Assembly (NCBI GenBank): GCA_026874595.1
Contig: CM049306.1
Span: 10,001,019-10,065,018, forward strand
DNA from: Sipunculus nudus
Taxonomy: Eukaryota; Annelida; Sipuncula; Golfingiida; Sipunculidae
Length of the DNA: 64,000 nt
Direction: 5' to 3'
Each line of letters opens with the position of its first letter. The stretch's first letter is position 1. This document shows, piece by piece, positions 11,252 through 25,979 of this stretch. Both the position numbers and the translations under genes were made by a program. The notes below the pieces were generated by a model. That model worked only from the letters and a program-made list of their open reading frames with translations, ran no database searches and was not told where the DNA came from.

Positions 11252-13430
11252 TGTCAGAGACGAGATTGAAATCCAGGCGGATTTTAAATTCGCCTAGACG
11301 AGATTACGATTGTGATCTTGCCTAGGCGAGATTGCAATTGTGATCTTGGCTAGACGGATTTTAAACTCGCCTAGACGAGATCACAATCGCAATCTCGCCT
11401 AGGCGAGATTAAAATCCATCATGGAGCAGGCCATGATTTTAATCTCGCCTAGGCAAGTTTAAAATCTGTCTGGTGTCATCCAGGCGAGTTTAAAATCTGC
11501 CTGATATCACTTGGGCGAGTTTAAAATCTGCCTAGGCAAGATTAAAATAGTGATCTGATCTAATTTACCAATAAATTATGCATTGTAATTGACTTATGAA
11601 AGATGTTTTCAGTCAGATTTTTAATATTTTAACACTGAATGGTTACGTATAGTTCACAAGTAATATATTTATTAATATTTACAGAATATTATATTATTAA
11701 TTTAATAATTAACATTAATTTTGGAAATGGAATATTTTATATTATATATTTTTTATTAATATGGTTATGTATAGTTCACAAGTAATATATATTTAATATT
11801 ATTTACAGAATATTATAATATTTATGTAATAATTAACATTATTTTTTTATTTTATTTTTTTTATTTATAAACTATGTAATAAGAAACTTACATTGGTATT
11901 GTATATGGCATATTCAAATGATATATGATGTGGGCTGCTGCTGATTATTTACATAATAATTTTGTTGTCAATATTAATTTGAAGGGAAACTGGTATTAGT
12001 AATATTAGTAATGTAGTATTTTAAAAAGACAAAAGGAACATAGCTCATTTATTTTTTATCAATATAATTCAATGTTCACATGCAAAAATGATCTATTACT
12101 AGAAATCTAGAAATCATATTTTTTCTGATATGATATAATACTGTCCAAAAAAGGCAGTTATCTTGTAACACAGTCTACATAAATATTGAAGCTTCACAAA
12201 ATGCCTCACAAAACATTAAAAAAAAAAGATCAGAAGAATATAATATACATTATAAGGAAAGACTAAATAAGACAAAGAAATATTCACTTGCATACATCTG
12301 TGTATCAACTTTTACCTTTTCTCATATGATATTTAATTACCTAAAAAAAGGATGGTGTATCAAAGTCCATCATAAATACTGATACCCTGCACATTATGTT
12401 CCATAAGTGTACATGTTTTGAATGTTGAGTGTTGAATACCTTGGTGAAAAGAAACATTTGAACTAGATCAACCAACTAATTTGTTCTGTTTGTCCTGTAA
12501 GAATTATCAAATAGGATGATTGTTTATGTTAATGTGTAATATACTCATTAAATAGTGAAGTAATAGCTATCTAAACTAATCTATCTATCTGTCTATCTAT
12601 CTATCTATGATTGATTCAATATGGAACTGGATGACTTTTTCCCCCAGATTTGCTCTTCATAATATCTCATAAGTGTGCTTCAATATACCTCTTGTTACTC
12701 TCTAATTGCCATATATTTAAATACAATTAAAAATTATTTTTTTTGTAAAAATTATTAGTGATATTTACAATACCAAGGTTATTAAGAAAACTGGAGAAAA
12801 AAAATAAAGATTAATTAATGTTTAGCAAATAAGTGGTATGATAAGGATGCTGTAGACCACATGAAACACATCAAAGGTTCAAATAATAATCAAATATCTA
12901 TTTCATAATTCTGTTTCCAAAATTAATGTTAATTATCACATGAATAATTATTACATTACTGTAAAAAAGTTAATTATTACATTAATACTATAATATTCTG
13001 TAAATATTGATAAATATATTACCTTTTAACTATATATAACCATTCAGTGTTAAAATATTGAAAATCCGACTGAAAACATCTTTCATATGTCAATTACAAT
13101 GCTTAATATATTAGGAAATTAGATCAGATCACTATTTTAATCTCGCCTAGGCAGATTTTAAACTCGCCTAAGTAATTTCAGGCAGATTTTAAACTCGCCT
13201 GGATGACACCAGACGGATTTTAAACTCGCCTAGGCGAGATTAAAATCCTGGCCTGCTCCATGATGGATTTTAATCTCGCCTAGGCCAGATTGCGATTGTG
13301 ATCTCGTCTAGGCGAGTTTAAAATCTGTCTAGCCGAGATCACAATTGCAATCTCGCCTAGGCGAGATCACAATCGCAATCTCGTCTAGGCGAATTTAAAA
13401 TCCGCCTGGATTTCAATCTCGTCTCTGACA
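11252..13430 (+). mobile_element. Large foldback element, family A, copy 1 (2,179 bp)
   Basis: The element begins TGTCAGAGACGAGATTG and ends with its exact inverse CAATCTCGTCTCTGACA. Each arm is about 400 bp (roughly 11252-11655 and 13028-13430). The outer 300 bp is built from short alternating units such as GATTTTAAACTCGCC, the palindrome GCCTAGGC, and GAGATTGCGATTGTGATC. The inner part of each arm (TTTCAGTCNGATTTTTAATA) is single copy. The middle is AT-rich, contains a (TCTA)n tract at about 12583-12608 and an internal near-duplication (about 11640-11715 and 11765-11840), and has no coding frame. Flanks are TATATA on the left and TATACATA on the right, suggesting a TA-rich target. It is a non-autonomous foldback or MITE-like element; the transposase family is unknown. 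Confidence 0.85.
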
Positions 13431-16400
13431 TATACATATGTACTGAGGCGAATCATAGTTGGTACTACCAGTAAATTCCAAATTAAAATTTTACCACATC
13501 TTTTTATTTATGGTTAATATTTATATAGAGAAAATTTGTCTGGCTCCTCATGACTGGTTTGTATTAATTAGTAAAATGCTGAAAGGGAAAGTATCGACAC
13601 TGTAATAAGACCTTTTCATATGTACAGTTAAAAGGTTGAGCAACATGTCAAACAGTGTTATCTTCTCTCTTTCTTTCTCTCTCTCTCTCTCATACTCACT
13701 TCAAAATTATAATACGCATCTATGGAGTGATGCCAAATATACCTATGAAGCAGGGTATATGCTTCCGAGTGCCTGCATAAAGATTTTTTATAAAATGGGG
13801 CATTTAATTATATTCAAAGATCCTGCTGTCAAAGGTGAAACTTCCATAGTGTAAGGATTTGATTACTTTGTATGATACCTGTGTGTGATGCTCTGTAGTT
13901 ATTCCAGGTAATTCTTAATGATGCTCTGTAATGGTTCAGAGCTAAAAGATCTACAGCAGGTGCTTCTTACATGATAATTTCTAGTAAAGATCTTATTCAG
14001 AGAACATATATCATCATTAGTAAATAAATAATATCTATATTTTTATATTTAATTTTAAATGTTGAATTTAACACATTTTACATCTTGTGTTCCTTAGTGG
14101 ATTTCAGGTTAAAAGAATATTTAAAATCATATCTAAATTAAGTATTTAGCAGGTCACATTTCAGAAGGTGGTAGCTTTTCGAAGCAAGCCGTACTTAAAG
14201 TTACTTAAATTTCCACAATGATGGCCTCAGAACCCTTACAGGCATGATATTTTGCTTAAGAAAAAACAGAAGGAGAGTCAGTACAAAGACGTGTAACATA
14301 TATGTTCGGGCATTAGGTTTTAACTTTTTCAGTTAAAATTTGGAGTTTATAACATATGAGGTTGCTAAGATATTGCATGTTTTGTGAAAAAAAAGTGCTT
14401 CATGGTGAAAACGACCATTAAAGTTTTAAGAATATAGATATTATATTAGAAATTTTTATGTTTAATATTTTATCTTATCTCAAAAAATGAAGTTAGAGCC
14501 TTGAAACTTCTCCTAAGGATAGTTCAACCCTACTAAATAATAATATTAAAAAAAAAAAATAGTCAGAATGACCCATGTGACAAAAAAGCTACCACCTTGT
14601 AAAATGTGACCAGCAGTCAAAGAATCAAGAATATACTGTACTTTAGGTACATTAATATTTGAAAGCTTTATTCAATTAAGAAATTAGGGTGCTATGACCT
14701 CGGGTAAGTTAAGTCCCTTGGTTATATTGTATGTCATTAACAGGGATACAACCTAACAAGCATGGTCAGGATTATTGATTAGAATGTGTAAATTGACAAT
14801 ACAGTCATTACATAGCAGGGAGGGAGTAAAAGCCATTTGATCTCATTGATTAACCCTGGCCAAGAGGTATTGGCAGGTTACAGTACAAACTATATGTCTG
14901 GCAGAATTGACGTGATAAGATAAGCTGTATACAGCTGTATCAGAGGTACACAAGTGTCTGTCACTAGTGTCAGTGTTGTCAGATGAAAAATCATTTCCAC
15001 CTTCTAGAGTCTGCCAGGTATTATGTTTCATGTTTCTTGTGCAGCTTCCTGGACATGTTATTCGAATGTGGTGGTTTATACCAGTGTGTTTCTAGTTGCA
15101 AGTTTGCAGGCACAGATTCAGAAGAGATACATGTTTTGGGTCAATACCCCATTCTGCTCCAGTCAAACATTTTTAACTATTGCAAATAATCAATTTCTCA
15201 GAATTTTCTGCAGTTGCTAATTGCTAATATGTATGTGGCCTTCTGTACATACCTGGCAGGAGGGGGATGACACCTCATTTGCAAAAACATAAACAGTCTT
15301 ATTTGACCAAACCGTGAAAAAAAATATCCTGGATCCACACCTGCATATCTCTCCTGAAAATTGAGCCAAATGAATGGCGAAATGTTGTATGTGCTTGCCC
15401 CATCATGACTTTTGTGTACTGTCACTGTTTTACAATATTGAATTATGCCTTTTCTGCCAAGAGCACTGTTCCATTAATTGACAAATGTCTCTGAGGCATG
15501 TCAGCTATGCCACTGGCCCATGTGGATTGGCAGAGATAAAGATTACGGTTCTGTGAATCCTGACCGTTGGTGATGTCTGTCAATTCTGGTCATGCCAGCA
15601 TCATTGGCCGGTCCAACTGATATGACAAGTCTTCATTATAATATTGATGTCTCTTTTCCCTAGCTGTACATACTCTTGATCACTGGGAGGAACTGATTAA
15701 CTCCCATTGTGCTTCATTTCCCTGTATGAATTATATGGGGGCCTCCTTGATATTTTTACCATCTACAGTTGCTCAGGTTTGTTCACAGACTGGCGTACAA
15801 GTGATATGGTATACACATTTCTATCAAAATGTTCAGATGATTTATCAGAATAATCTTCTAATGGAACAGGTGAAGGCTACCTTATTTTCTTAGGTGCTGT
15901 AGTATAAATAGGAGTATAAAGGGACAAGTATAAATCAGTTTTATAACACAAAGCAAGTAATCAAACTTGTTAAACACTTACCCTGATTCAGTACTTGTTC
16001 TGTCTGCCTCATGAATAATGCATGAACACTCCAAGGACTGTCAACCTGTCAGTCAGTACTGCTGGTATTTACATGCAGTCTCAATTGGTTTTACTTGCAT
16101 ATTTTTCGTGAATATTCAGTTGTGTGAGTGATGTGTACCATAACTGTAGGTCACATGTTTTAGCTATAATTTTCCATTACTTGCAGAGTTTAATGTTCCT
16201 TTCTTTGATTCCACCACAAGTTATATAAATTGACAAGTGCCCATTTTTACATGTATCATAAATAAACTACTTTCCTCATGGTCTTTCATGTGGTCAAAAC
16301 CATGAAACTTGAACATTTTAAGTTCGTGACATTTTCTGAACCCACCATATATATATAATGATTAAAAATGCTTGAACTCTCCTGTTTGAAAGGTTAATTG

Positions 16401-18115
16401 CTCAAATATATCGACAGACCAATAGGAAGTCACAATAAGGACTATTAGGGATAGCGCCAGACAGAAACCAAGGGACATTCATTGACTTTAACAGGGCCAA
16501 GTGGTGCTGTCATTGTGAAGACCTGACAAATACAATTATACCCAACATAAATGGGCTCATGATAAACAGCTTCAGATGATTTGCGATTTGCATAAACCAT
16601 GTAAAGCTGCACGATCAGGTATTAGCCTTGTGTGACACTGGAGGTCAGGATGGGACATCCCAGTTAAAGCCTTTGTGAGCTTGATCTGATCAGCTAGATC
16701 TGTCATGTTGTCTGTCAGGGCGAGGTACTGGTAGACCTCAAATTAGCGTCACAAGGCGGTGTACAAGGAAAGTTCATTTTTGCGATCTACATTTAAGAGA
16801 TTATGTTTTATTGTTCAGTATATCATATATCTCATAATATATTAATTAATATCTACTAGTGGTAGGAATTGGTTGAGAAATCATATTTGATGACTAAAAG
16901 ATAGAAAATGACCAATGATTGATTATTAATCAGTTATTTTATGTACCATCTCTATTGCAATGAAGGATTGTGTATATAGAAATTATACCTAAAATATTGT
17001 CTGAGTAAATTTAGTCAAACTTGTACATCACCCTGAAATGTCTAGGAAAGTGCCAGGTTTTGAGCACGTATATATTGCACAAGGTTATATTTTAATGCTG
17101 TTCTTTTTTTGTGCCTGATTTTTCTTATATCTTTGATAGAATGAGCATATTTTATCAGAATAATATAGCTTTTTTAGATGTGCATACATAATTGTTTATG
17201 ATCCATTGTGCAAAAGTGCAATCAGTTTAATCGATTATGAATGAAAACGATCAATTATCAATGTAATTAATTAATCAGCACACCATTAACATTTACACAC
17301 TGAACCTGTGTATACCAGCAGACTGGTGATAAAGAATGATATATCCAAAATAGGTGGTTTGTAAGCTTTTGAATGGTAGCAGTTGATGAACATTTGTCAT
17401 AGTTGTTTGAGTTGTGTAATTTATATCATAGCAAAAAATTATCTGCAGGAATAATCATATATGATATTAAATATTGTAGCATAATTATCTTATTAGTTGA
17501 TTATTTTTATGTGGCAAGGCATACCATAAGGGAGAAGGAATAGATTTTGTGCTTAATCTGCCTTTGAGGCAAAATATTACAGGTCTCTCAGACATTTAAC
17601 CATGGCTTGTTGCCATCAAATGGACCAGCTTTACAGAAAGAAACCCCGCAGTGCCAGAAGTAGGGTCTTACAATATATCCTCTGGCTATTATAGTCTGCG
17701 TATGGTCATACATACATAGAGAGGACCTTTTGATAAGCTTGTAATTTCTTTTAACTTGAGGTACCTTGAAAACCAGGCAGTCAAGGTCTGCTACTTGACC
17801 AGTTTTAGAATACTTATAAGTGGACTTCAAGCATCATAGCCATGAGTCCCAGAACAACTTACACCTATATAAAGGATTCTGAGAACTCGCTGACCACACC
17901 TTACTGTAATCCTACCCTTAATTCTACGGTGTTACAAGTTCAACTTTCAAGCACTGTATTCGTTGTCCATGCTGTAGAGCTATTTAATGTCCCTCTTCAA
18001 GAATCAGAGGAGGATATGGTACTTGTCCATTCCATTTAATAATTTATAGGTCTGGTACTGCAACATGGACCCTCTCTTTGAGATCATTTAACTCCTCACA
18101 CAGCCAAGCTATATA

Positions 18116-19065
18116 CTGTGGTTGCCTTTATATCGGCATGGCTGAAGTTTCACGGGTTTCCATTTTCGCGCTCTCATTAGCCTATTAGTATATTTTATTA
18201 TCAAATATGAAACTATGAACCGTTATGACCAAATTTTTTCATAAAACCGCGGATTTCACTATTATCTAGGTCTACTATTTCTCTGTCTGGATATCGCATT
18301 TACGAACAGTCACGGATGGCTGAGCCGACAAGTGCGTGAATCATTGACCAAACTGGTTGTAATTAGTTCAGGGCCAAGGCTCATTCTAAACAACTCTTTT
18401 TCCACTGTTCCATGGCAATTATGCCCCATAATGAACTGTGACCTTTCAAATATATTCAAAATTCACGTCATCACTGGCCAATCAGATATCGTTTGGCACA
18501 TCATGATTTCGGTAGTGACAGAATTAGTCCTTTATACAGGTACAAGGTGGCGCTACCCTAGCGACTACGTTCAGTACTTAGTGGCAAATTTCATTCATTA
18601 ACAATAACTATAAATACGGCACAATGTGTTAGAGTATCTTCTACTCATTCTCATCTGGCTTGGCACATATACACGTAATTTTTAAATATTAGTGCGTGGC
18701 GGACATTGACACTTTCCATGCTCCAGTCATGTGCCGCAGGGCAGGAAAAACTGCCAGGCGCGCCCATTGGGTCAGCACATCCCTGCAAAGGGTCACGGTT
18801 TTTGCATCAAAGCCAACTGATATTATTTTAAGTGGACCCTGTTATTCTCCCTGAATCACGTAAAAGTATGTGCACCGGGCTCGATGGACATCACTATGTA
18901 ACTGAAGATTAATTTCAACTGACGCCAACTATCGGCAGCTTCTGAAATTAACGATAATGGCCTGGTAAATATGCATTCAAAACTGTGTGGTTTCAATTTT
19001 GCGGTCAGAGAGCAGCCGTGAATATCAGAAATTTGAAACCACCGCTAATAAGAAGACAACCACAG
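18116..19065. mobile_element. MITE with CTGTGGTTG inverted ends and TA target site
   Basis: The left end is TA|CTGTGGTTGCC and the right end is GACAACCACAG|TA. Inverted ends with a TA on each side are consistent with a TA target duplication. Further in, both arms carry inverse-related words (GGTTTCCATTTTCGCG on the left; the complement of GGTTTCAATTTTGCGGTC on the right). The body is 950 bp and more CpG-rich than the surrounding intron. The 89-codon open frame inside (18332-18601) has no recognisable protein features. Similar CTGTGG-ended elements are common in bivalve sequences as I recall them; the superfamily is uncertain. Confidence 0.65.
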
Positions 19066-22000
19066 TATTAGGGGATTTATATAATGACATATTAAAAGAT
19101 TATACCTGGCCTTTACAGTAAAAATGGTATAGTTTGTACTGGTCTTTAACTGAGGATACTATTTACTTTTCCTCAGTTCTTCATATCTTTAGCTTCAAAT
19201 CAATTTTGTAAATAGGCAATTCTATCACCTGCAAGGTTAAAAACAAAGTTTAACAAAGCATAAATTGGCATTGTGTTTTACTATAATGATCCATGTACTC
19301 TACATTTGGCCAGATAAACTTAAATCGGCAGCATTAAATTGTTATTGCATTCCTGTGATCAGAGTCAGCAGACCTGACCTTCTGAATGGTTAGATGAGGT
19401 TTTTACTTGTGTCTGCTTAACTGTATACCTGGCCTCCAACAGTTGGCCATCTGGTCATCTGCCTGTTTGGGCTAGAAACATTGACACTGAGATGCAAAAT
19501 TACCTGACACATAATGTGCATTTACGTACCTCTAAAAATGTTTGGACTACAAAATCCAACACTTAGACAAGAAGAGGGGAATGTTATTGCTCTATCACTG
19601 AACCCGGAGGAAACAGTTTGTCAGGCCTCAACTTCAGTATGGTTGATATATAGCAGTTAGCCCCTGTCAGTCATTAATCTGCTTACCCTCCTTTCATGCT
19701 AGACACACCAGGTTAAGAAAATCCAACAGCAAAACAAGAAAAAGGAAACACTTGGTACATGATCTTTGCCATTCTGGAAGAAATCTGTTCTGTATATTTT
19801 ATTACTGTAGGTCTTGCAGTTAACCATCTCAAGTTATTTAAGTTTTTTTCAGGGTACTAGCTCTGATCACATTAATAACAGACAAGGCTCTTAAACAAAC
19901 ATTTTTTCCTCTAGTGAGCTGGCTACAAGAAAAGCAAGTTTATGGAACTGGTAGGAATTAAATACAGGTAAAATGGTCTTCATCCAGTCAGACATGGAAC
20001 AGGCCAGCTACATGCAGCAACAGCACTATCAGTAACAACAGTGATTGAAGCATGGCTTATAGTGGAGCGATCAGACCGTGTATTAACATAGAGACTGTAA
20101 ACAGATGTTGTCCTGGTCTTCTTTTGAGCTTCATGGCTCATGTTAACAGAGAGATACAGCTCAGTGTCATGTTTCCAGTCAGCCTTGTTAACCTGGGTTA
20201 ATAATGCATCAGATCTGCCACAGAGCTCTCAGCCAGAAATCCTGTTATCTCAAATGTAATAGTCTGCAGGAATAAAACAGTAGTTTGTGGTTCATTTAGT
20301 TACTGGGGTAAGGTTAAGTCTGACAGTTTCTGCCAACATCAGTAATACAGCACACAGTGACACACACATTACACAATGCTTGCTCAGGCGATCAGTGTGA
20401 AAACCCTACGAAGGTATACAAGTTTAAATTGACAATTTCCTAACATTCAATATTTCAGTGTCCCCTATTTTAGTGCCTGGAAAAAGTCATGGTTCTTCTT
20501 TCTGGTGACACTGAAGCCACATTACTGTCTGTTAAACTGGTGTACATTGCCGAGTTCTTTCTGTGAAAATTTATTATGAAAGCAGGTATATATATTTAAA
20601 GAATGTTTAAATTCATAGTATCTGTGTGATTGTTTTGTAAGGATGGGATTTTAGATTCATAGAAACAAATAAATTGATTTTAACTGTGACATCAGCTTAC
20701 AGAATCAACCAAGTTCCATGTCTCCCTCATCTTCAATCAAACATATCTACCAGTATTCTACTATTATCTCAGTTGTAAACTTAAAAATTGGGAGAGTAAA
20801 GAGGGGATAGACTCGCACATGTCAAATGTTATGAGTAATCAATAGTGATTGGGGATGTATTACATTTGGTATAATTCTTATTAACATGAAAATATATATG
20901 CATTCACTTCAATGCCTTAGTTGTATCTCACACATAGACGAAGAGAAAGAGAGAGAGGGAATAAGGGGTCATATAAACAGTAGTGGATATACAGGGCAAA
21001 CCTACAACTACAGCGAGGCACAACTGAATTAATACGTGCAGGTCAGGTACAGAGTTGAATGAGCATTATGTGCTGATACAGAGGGTGTATTGATTTCATT
21101 ATTACCTGACTGTTGTGCTTATTGAAAGTAGACTGTAAAGCAGAACACTCAATGGTGATACAGTAGGGAAGGGCTTGGTTCATATCTCTGCTTAATATGT
21201 GTTTCGTTGTAGGCTGTTTGTTGAATAGTCCGCAGTCAATTTTCTGTTCTATAGTATCCTGTATTTTAATACCCCTGGAGGCTTTTATACCAGGAGATAT
21301 TAGTTTACATTGATGACAGGGCCTGGAATGCAGGAAATGTTTGCTCAATCAGGAACTCAACTGGTCCATCTATAAGTATACAGAGATGCAGTTGTAAAAT
21401 ACACCTAGTGATAATGAATGTAATCTAATCTATATTGATACCCTTAAGGTCTTGGATAAACAGCAGACACATACATAAATGATGTGGATTTAATTTCGAA
21501 ATAAAAGTTTTTTTTATAGACATAGTTTTAACTCCTAACCAAGCTAACACCATGTAATAGTCATTTGTATATTGATCCATTCAGGACAGGTGCTGACTTA
21601 TATATATATGTACACTTGGTTTAACACATCTTGAGTGCTCAGACCTATATATATATAATTGAATGTAAATAATGTGAGTATATCAAAATGTATGATAAAG
21701 CATTTCTAAAGAAATTTGTGGAATATGAAAATGTTTGAAATAATTTGTTTCACCTTACTTTGAGAGATTTTGAAAGGAGTCATGTTTTTATCAATCTTCT
21801 GGTGATTTCCTACAGTGAATAATTTATACAGATAATATAATTATAATCATTTTAATATGATAAAGCTTTTCTCCATCCAGACTACAGTCATCATTATTTT
21901 ATAAAATAAATAAATTTCTAATAAATGCTGGTTTCAATAATCTGTAGACTTTCCAAGGATAATAGTCCTGAGTTAAGATGCTCAGGACAGATGTTTCCTG

Positions 22001-23921
22001 GAGTGTGAACAGCCTGTGTCTGACATATAACAGTGCAGGCCCTCTCAGCCTTCACCATGAGAGGCCATGATGCAGGGCTTGATAATGTCAATCAGTGAGC
22101 ATCAAATCATCTGAGAAGGCCAATTAAGGATGACCATGGAGTCAGTAGAATGATTAAGCTGATGTGGCTAGCTGTCTATCAGCTCCAGACACCTTGACAC
22201 ATAAAAAGAATTTCTCAGTAATTCTCATTTTCCTCAGAGGATGAAAATCTTCAGTCTGTAGATTATCACCTTTTTCCAGTTGGTGATTTGGACCTGATTG
22301 ATGGTGGATCATATCAACCAGTGCTTAAACTGCTTCTCAAAAGCTATTCTACCTTATTTTCAACTAGAGGTGCCTGCTCTGTTACGATTTTACAGCATGA
22401 TTAAGATTCTGAGATTATCCTATATTTTCATATTTTCATTCATCAAGCTGATGGTTGTCTTAAAGCACTGGAGGTATGATGGGAATCCCTAGTCTGTTTT
22501 AGTATATTTGCTCTTGAAGGATTCCTGTACTGTTGCCCTGGAGTCCTTACCTTCATAAAGGACATTCCTCATATAACACCCAACATTTAATATGTTATAA
22601 GAGATAGGTTTACTCTTTTAATAAGAAGATTCCTGCCCTAAGGAGAAGCACCATTCCAGCAGTCACGAAACTAATAAGTCCACAATAGTGAGGTATTGGT
22701 GGGCTCAACTTGTCATGTTACAGCTGTTGTCTGGCTTCATGTTCAAGCATGGGTGATAATTGCATATGAAACATTGATTGTTCTTGCTTAACATGGCTGC
22801 ATCAGGGCACTCTTCATACATGGTAAACTGAGTGTCCTGCTGCTCCATTTGCCTTCAATACAGCTGAAAAAGTACATCAATAACTGCAGTTTCAAGTCAA
22901 ATATTTACCTGAATTTGATGCTGAATCTGCATTGACCAGCAGAGATTCCATTAAGAGACTGTAAGATTATATGATACTGTAGAGTCAGCCGGCAGAGGTT
23001 AAGGTGCAAGTTTTTCATTCAATAAATAAACCCGCATAGAATGAAAAACTCACAGTACACGATCTGGTTTCTTACATTTACAAAGGATACCTCTGTTTAA
23101 GAAATGTTTATTACAGTAAAATAGCTTGCACCAGTATGAAGGATTTCAATAAACTCAGATGTATGCAAAATGACAGATGCCACAAAATGCTGTAAATGCT
23201 TGTGCAGCATGCCTTTTATTTGTTTGAATTATAATACTCCAGGGAGGCTGAGTTTCTGTAGGTTTTAAGTGATGTAGTATGTGGAATTGGATTTCACATT
23301 CCACATCTGTTTTTCCACTACCATGTATTTTAAGCACCTAAGCTTGTTAATTCATCAATCTGAGTTCAGTGAGATGCATTACTATCAGAAGTAATGTTCA
23401 GTCTATTCAGATAGGACTTGATTACAAGATTACATTTTTTAAAATGTTTATTTACTTTGTGAACAGTAGAATTAACTTAGAGTTTTGTGGCTCTAGAAGA
23501 AAATTTTATGGTACAAAGGTAGGGCTACTAAAAAATAATTATGTTTCTAGGAACATATTTCAGAAAATGATAGAATTTTACATTTATTTGCTATTACAAA
23601 AAAAGTTAAGACTGATTCTAAGAGTTTATTTAGTACAGGTTTTTAAGGAAACAAGAGTGTGTTGACACATTGTTGGCACTGCTTAGCGGATTCAAAAGGA
23701 AAAAGTTTCATAAGGATATGGTAAAGCTGCTGGTGCCTGAGAAACATATAATAAACTTTTTTAGCCTAAAATAGAGCAAATATCTGAAAATGAAATATTT
23801 GTTATAAGCCATTTAAAAAAAAATATGGTGAAGGAGACAGCTTTGAACAGTTATATGTTTATTAATACATAGATATGTTTAGTAAACAGTGTTACATCTT
23901 AGGATCTGTATAACCATGGTT

Positions 23922-24092
23922 ATATGCAAGAGGTTGGATGGTAAGGATGCATAAGTTGGAGAACAATAAAGGTTATACTGTAAGTTTTTTGGGTAATCAA
24001 AAGAGTTCACCCAGTGTCAAGTATATATTAAACATAAAACTAGCACATGGAATGCCTTAACATTGCCTTTACAGCACCTGGAATACACTGTG
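23922..24092 (+). repeat. Left arm of a 171-bp near-perfect inverted repeat
   Basis: This arm is the reverse complement of 24566-24736 with about three differences in 171 positions (two adjacent to GACACTGGG/TTCACTGGG and one in the ATTACCC/ATTATCC stretch). The spacer is 473 bp. Similarity stops sharply at ATATGCAAG on the outer side and CACTGTG on the inner side. The RNA would form a long hairpin in the intron. No coding function is apparent in either arm. Confidence 0.93.
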
Positions 24093-24565
24093 TAAGATGC
24101 TGCCTGGGATAACATTATAATACATACCTAGACATGTGTACTGGTCCATCTGATATTACATGTGGTCTTCAAAGTTAAGATTTTCCAAGATTGCTCAGGG
24201 CTTGTACCGAAATAAAAATTCAAAGACTTAGTTTTATCTTTCTAGCATATGACATATCCTATTGACATCTCAGTACATATTCATTTCCTGGCAGTGATGA
24301 TGTTGGCCTGTGAAAAGCCAGACCACTCCCAGGGTTCTTAGTGAAGATAAACATCCTTGACTTACAGTGATTAACTAAGTGATCTATCCACTGAACCCTC
24401 ATGCTTTTGTAGTGCTTTAAAGGGAAGGGTTGTCTAGGTATGTTCGAGGCCTATGATGTGCTAGTTCTGTGAATATGATGTACATCCTGTTTAATGTGCT
24501 CTCCAGTTAATCACCCAGCACATTTATGGACCAACAGTTATTAAGGAAGTGCAGAACCATTGAAC

Positions 24566-24736
24566 CACAGTGTATTCCAGGTGCTGTAAAGGCAATGTTA
24601 AGGCATTCCATGTGCTAGTTTTATGTTTAATATATACTTTTCACTGGGTGAACTCTTTTGATTATCCAAAAAACTTACAGTATAACCTTTATTGTTCTCC
24701 AACTTATGCATCCTTACCATCCAACCTCTTGCATAT
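24566..24736 (-). repeat. Right arm of a 171-bp near-perfect inverted repeat
   Basis: This is the inverted partner of 23922-24092, about 98% identical. It explains the open frame that begins at 24570, which is not a gene. The pair could be a recent inverted duplication or the arms of a foldback element whose 473-bp centre I do not recognise. Confidence 0.93.
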
Positions 24737-25979
24737 TATAAACACCCACAAGGTAAATATTGAAGCACATAAATTTGATATCATGATATGCTTGAATATT
24801 GATATATTTCTCTTTGATCACCCGTCCTAGCAATGAGCACACCTGGGGCCTACAACAGTTGTTGTACTTCAGGCAGTTGTCATTAAAAAACTGCATGGTA
24901 AGCTGGAGTCTCCTAATCAGATGCACAGCAGGAAATCCTATTAAGCTGATCCTGGAACCAGAAACAACGCGATAGGAGTCCCAGGTATGCTGGAACTCAC
25001 AAGGCCTGCACATCTTTTCTTGATCTGTATAGATTCTTCATAGCTTTTACTTCGCCTTGGTCTTGACATAAGCACCTGACTGTAGTATTGAGATTGGCCA
25101 GGGAACAGCCATGAAATGAATTGCTTCAGACCTACTTGGATGACACAGCTAAATATAGCTGCCAGGAAATGAACCTAAATGATGATCATAAGATGGATAT
25201 GTGATCCATTCACTTTGAACTGGTCTTAAATGGGGATTCTTTTCTGCAGTGTCTTTGAAATGTGAAACTCCTCGGGAAGATGTGCAGGTTTTAATTACAC
25301 AGCATGCAGATCTTCCAAGGCTCCTTGTGGCCCTGAATCTTTTATAAAGAACTGCACAATCTTTTTTTGATTCATACCTTAGGTTCTTTTTTCAGTGTAA
25401 ACCATATTGATTTATAGGAAATCTTTCTGTTCAGCCAAAGTGATTTCAGACAGGGAATGCATTGCCTGAGTAGAGGATTAGTTATTCTAAATTTTTCTCT
25501 TTTATTTGAAATATTTCTTCCTTTATGAGAGCAACATGGAACTCTTTGTACATTGCTATATGATGCTTTACATACTAGTATTCAGATTTGTTTAAGCAAA
25601 TTTATAAATTAAGTAGAATTTTTTCAGGTGCTAGTACAGGTGCTTAAGTTAATTCAACAAAGCTGTAAGCTGTAAGCTGTGCAGTAAACTTTCAAGGAAG
25701 TATTTATTAAAAGCTGGGTGCTCACTAACCGATTTTATTATGTGACATTGTCGAGCATTTTTTACCATGGATTTCATCAAAATTGGTTTCGATTTAGTTG
25801 GCTACTTTTGGTGTCACATTTACTGACGTGCAGTTTAAACAATTAAGTGGTAAAATAAAATGGATTATAAAGTGATATATGTGCCCCACTGAGATCACTG
25901 TGTAATGGAAAAAGCTGGAAATAGATATTTGAATGGTAGCATTATCTAATGTAAGCAACACTTTCAACATAAAAGAGGA

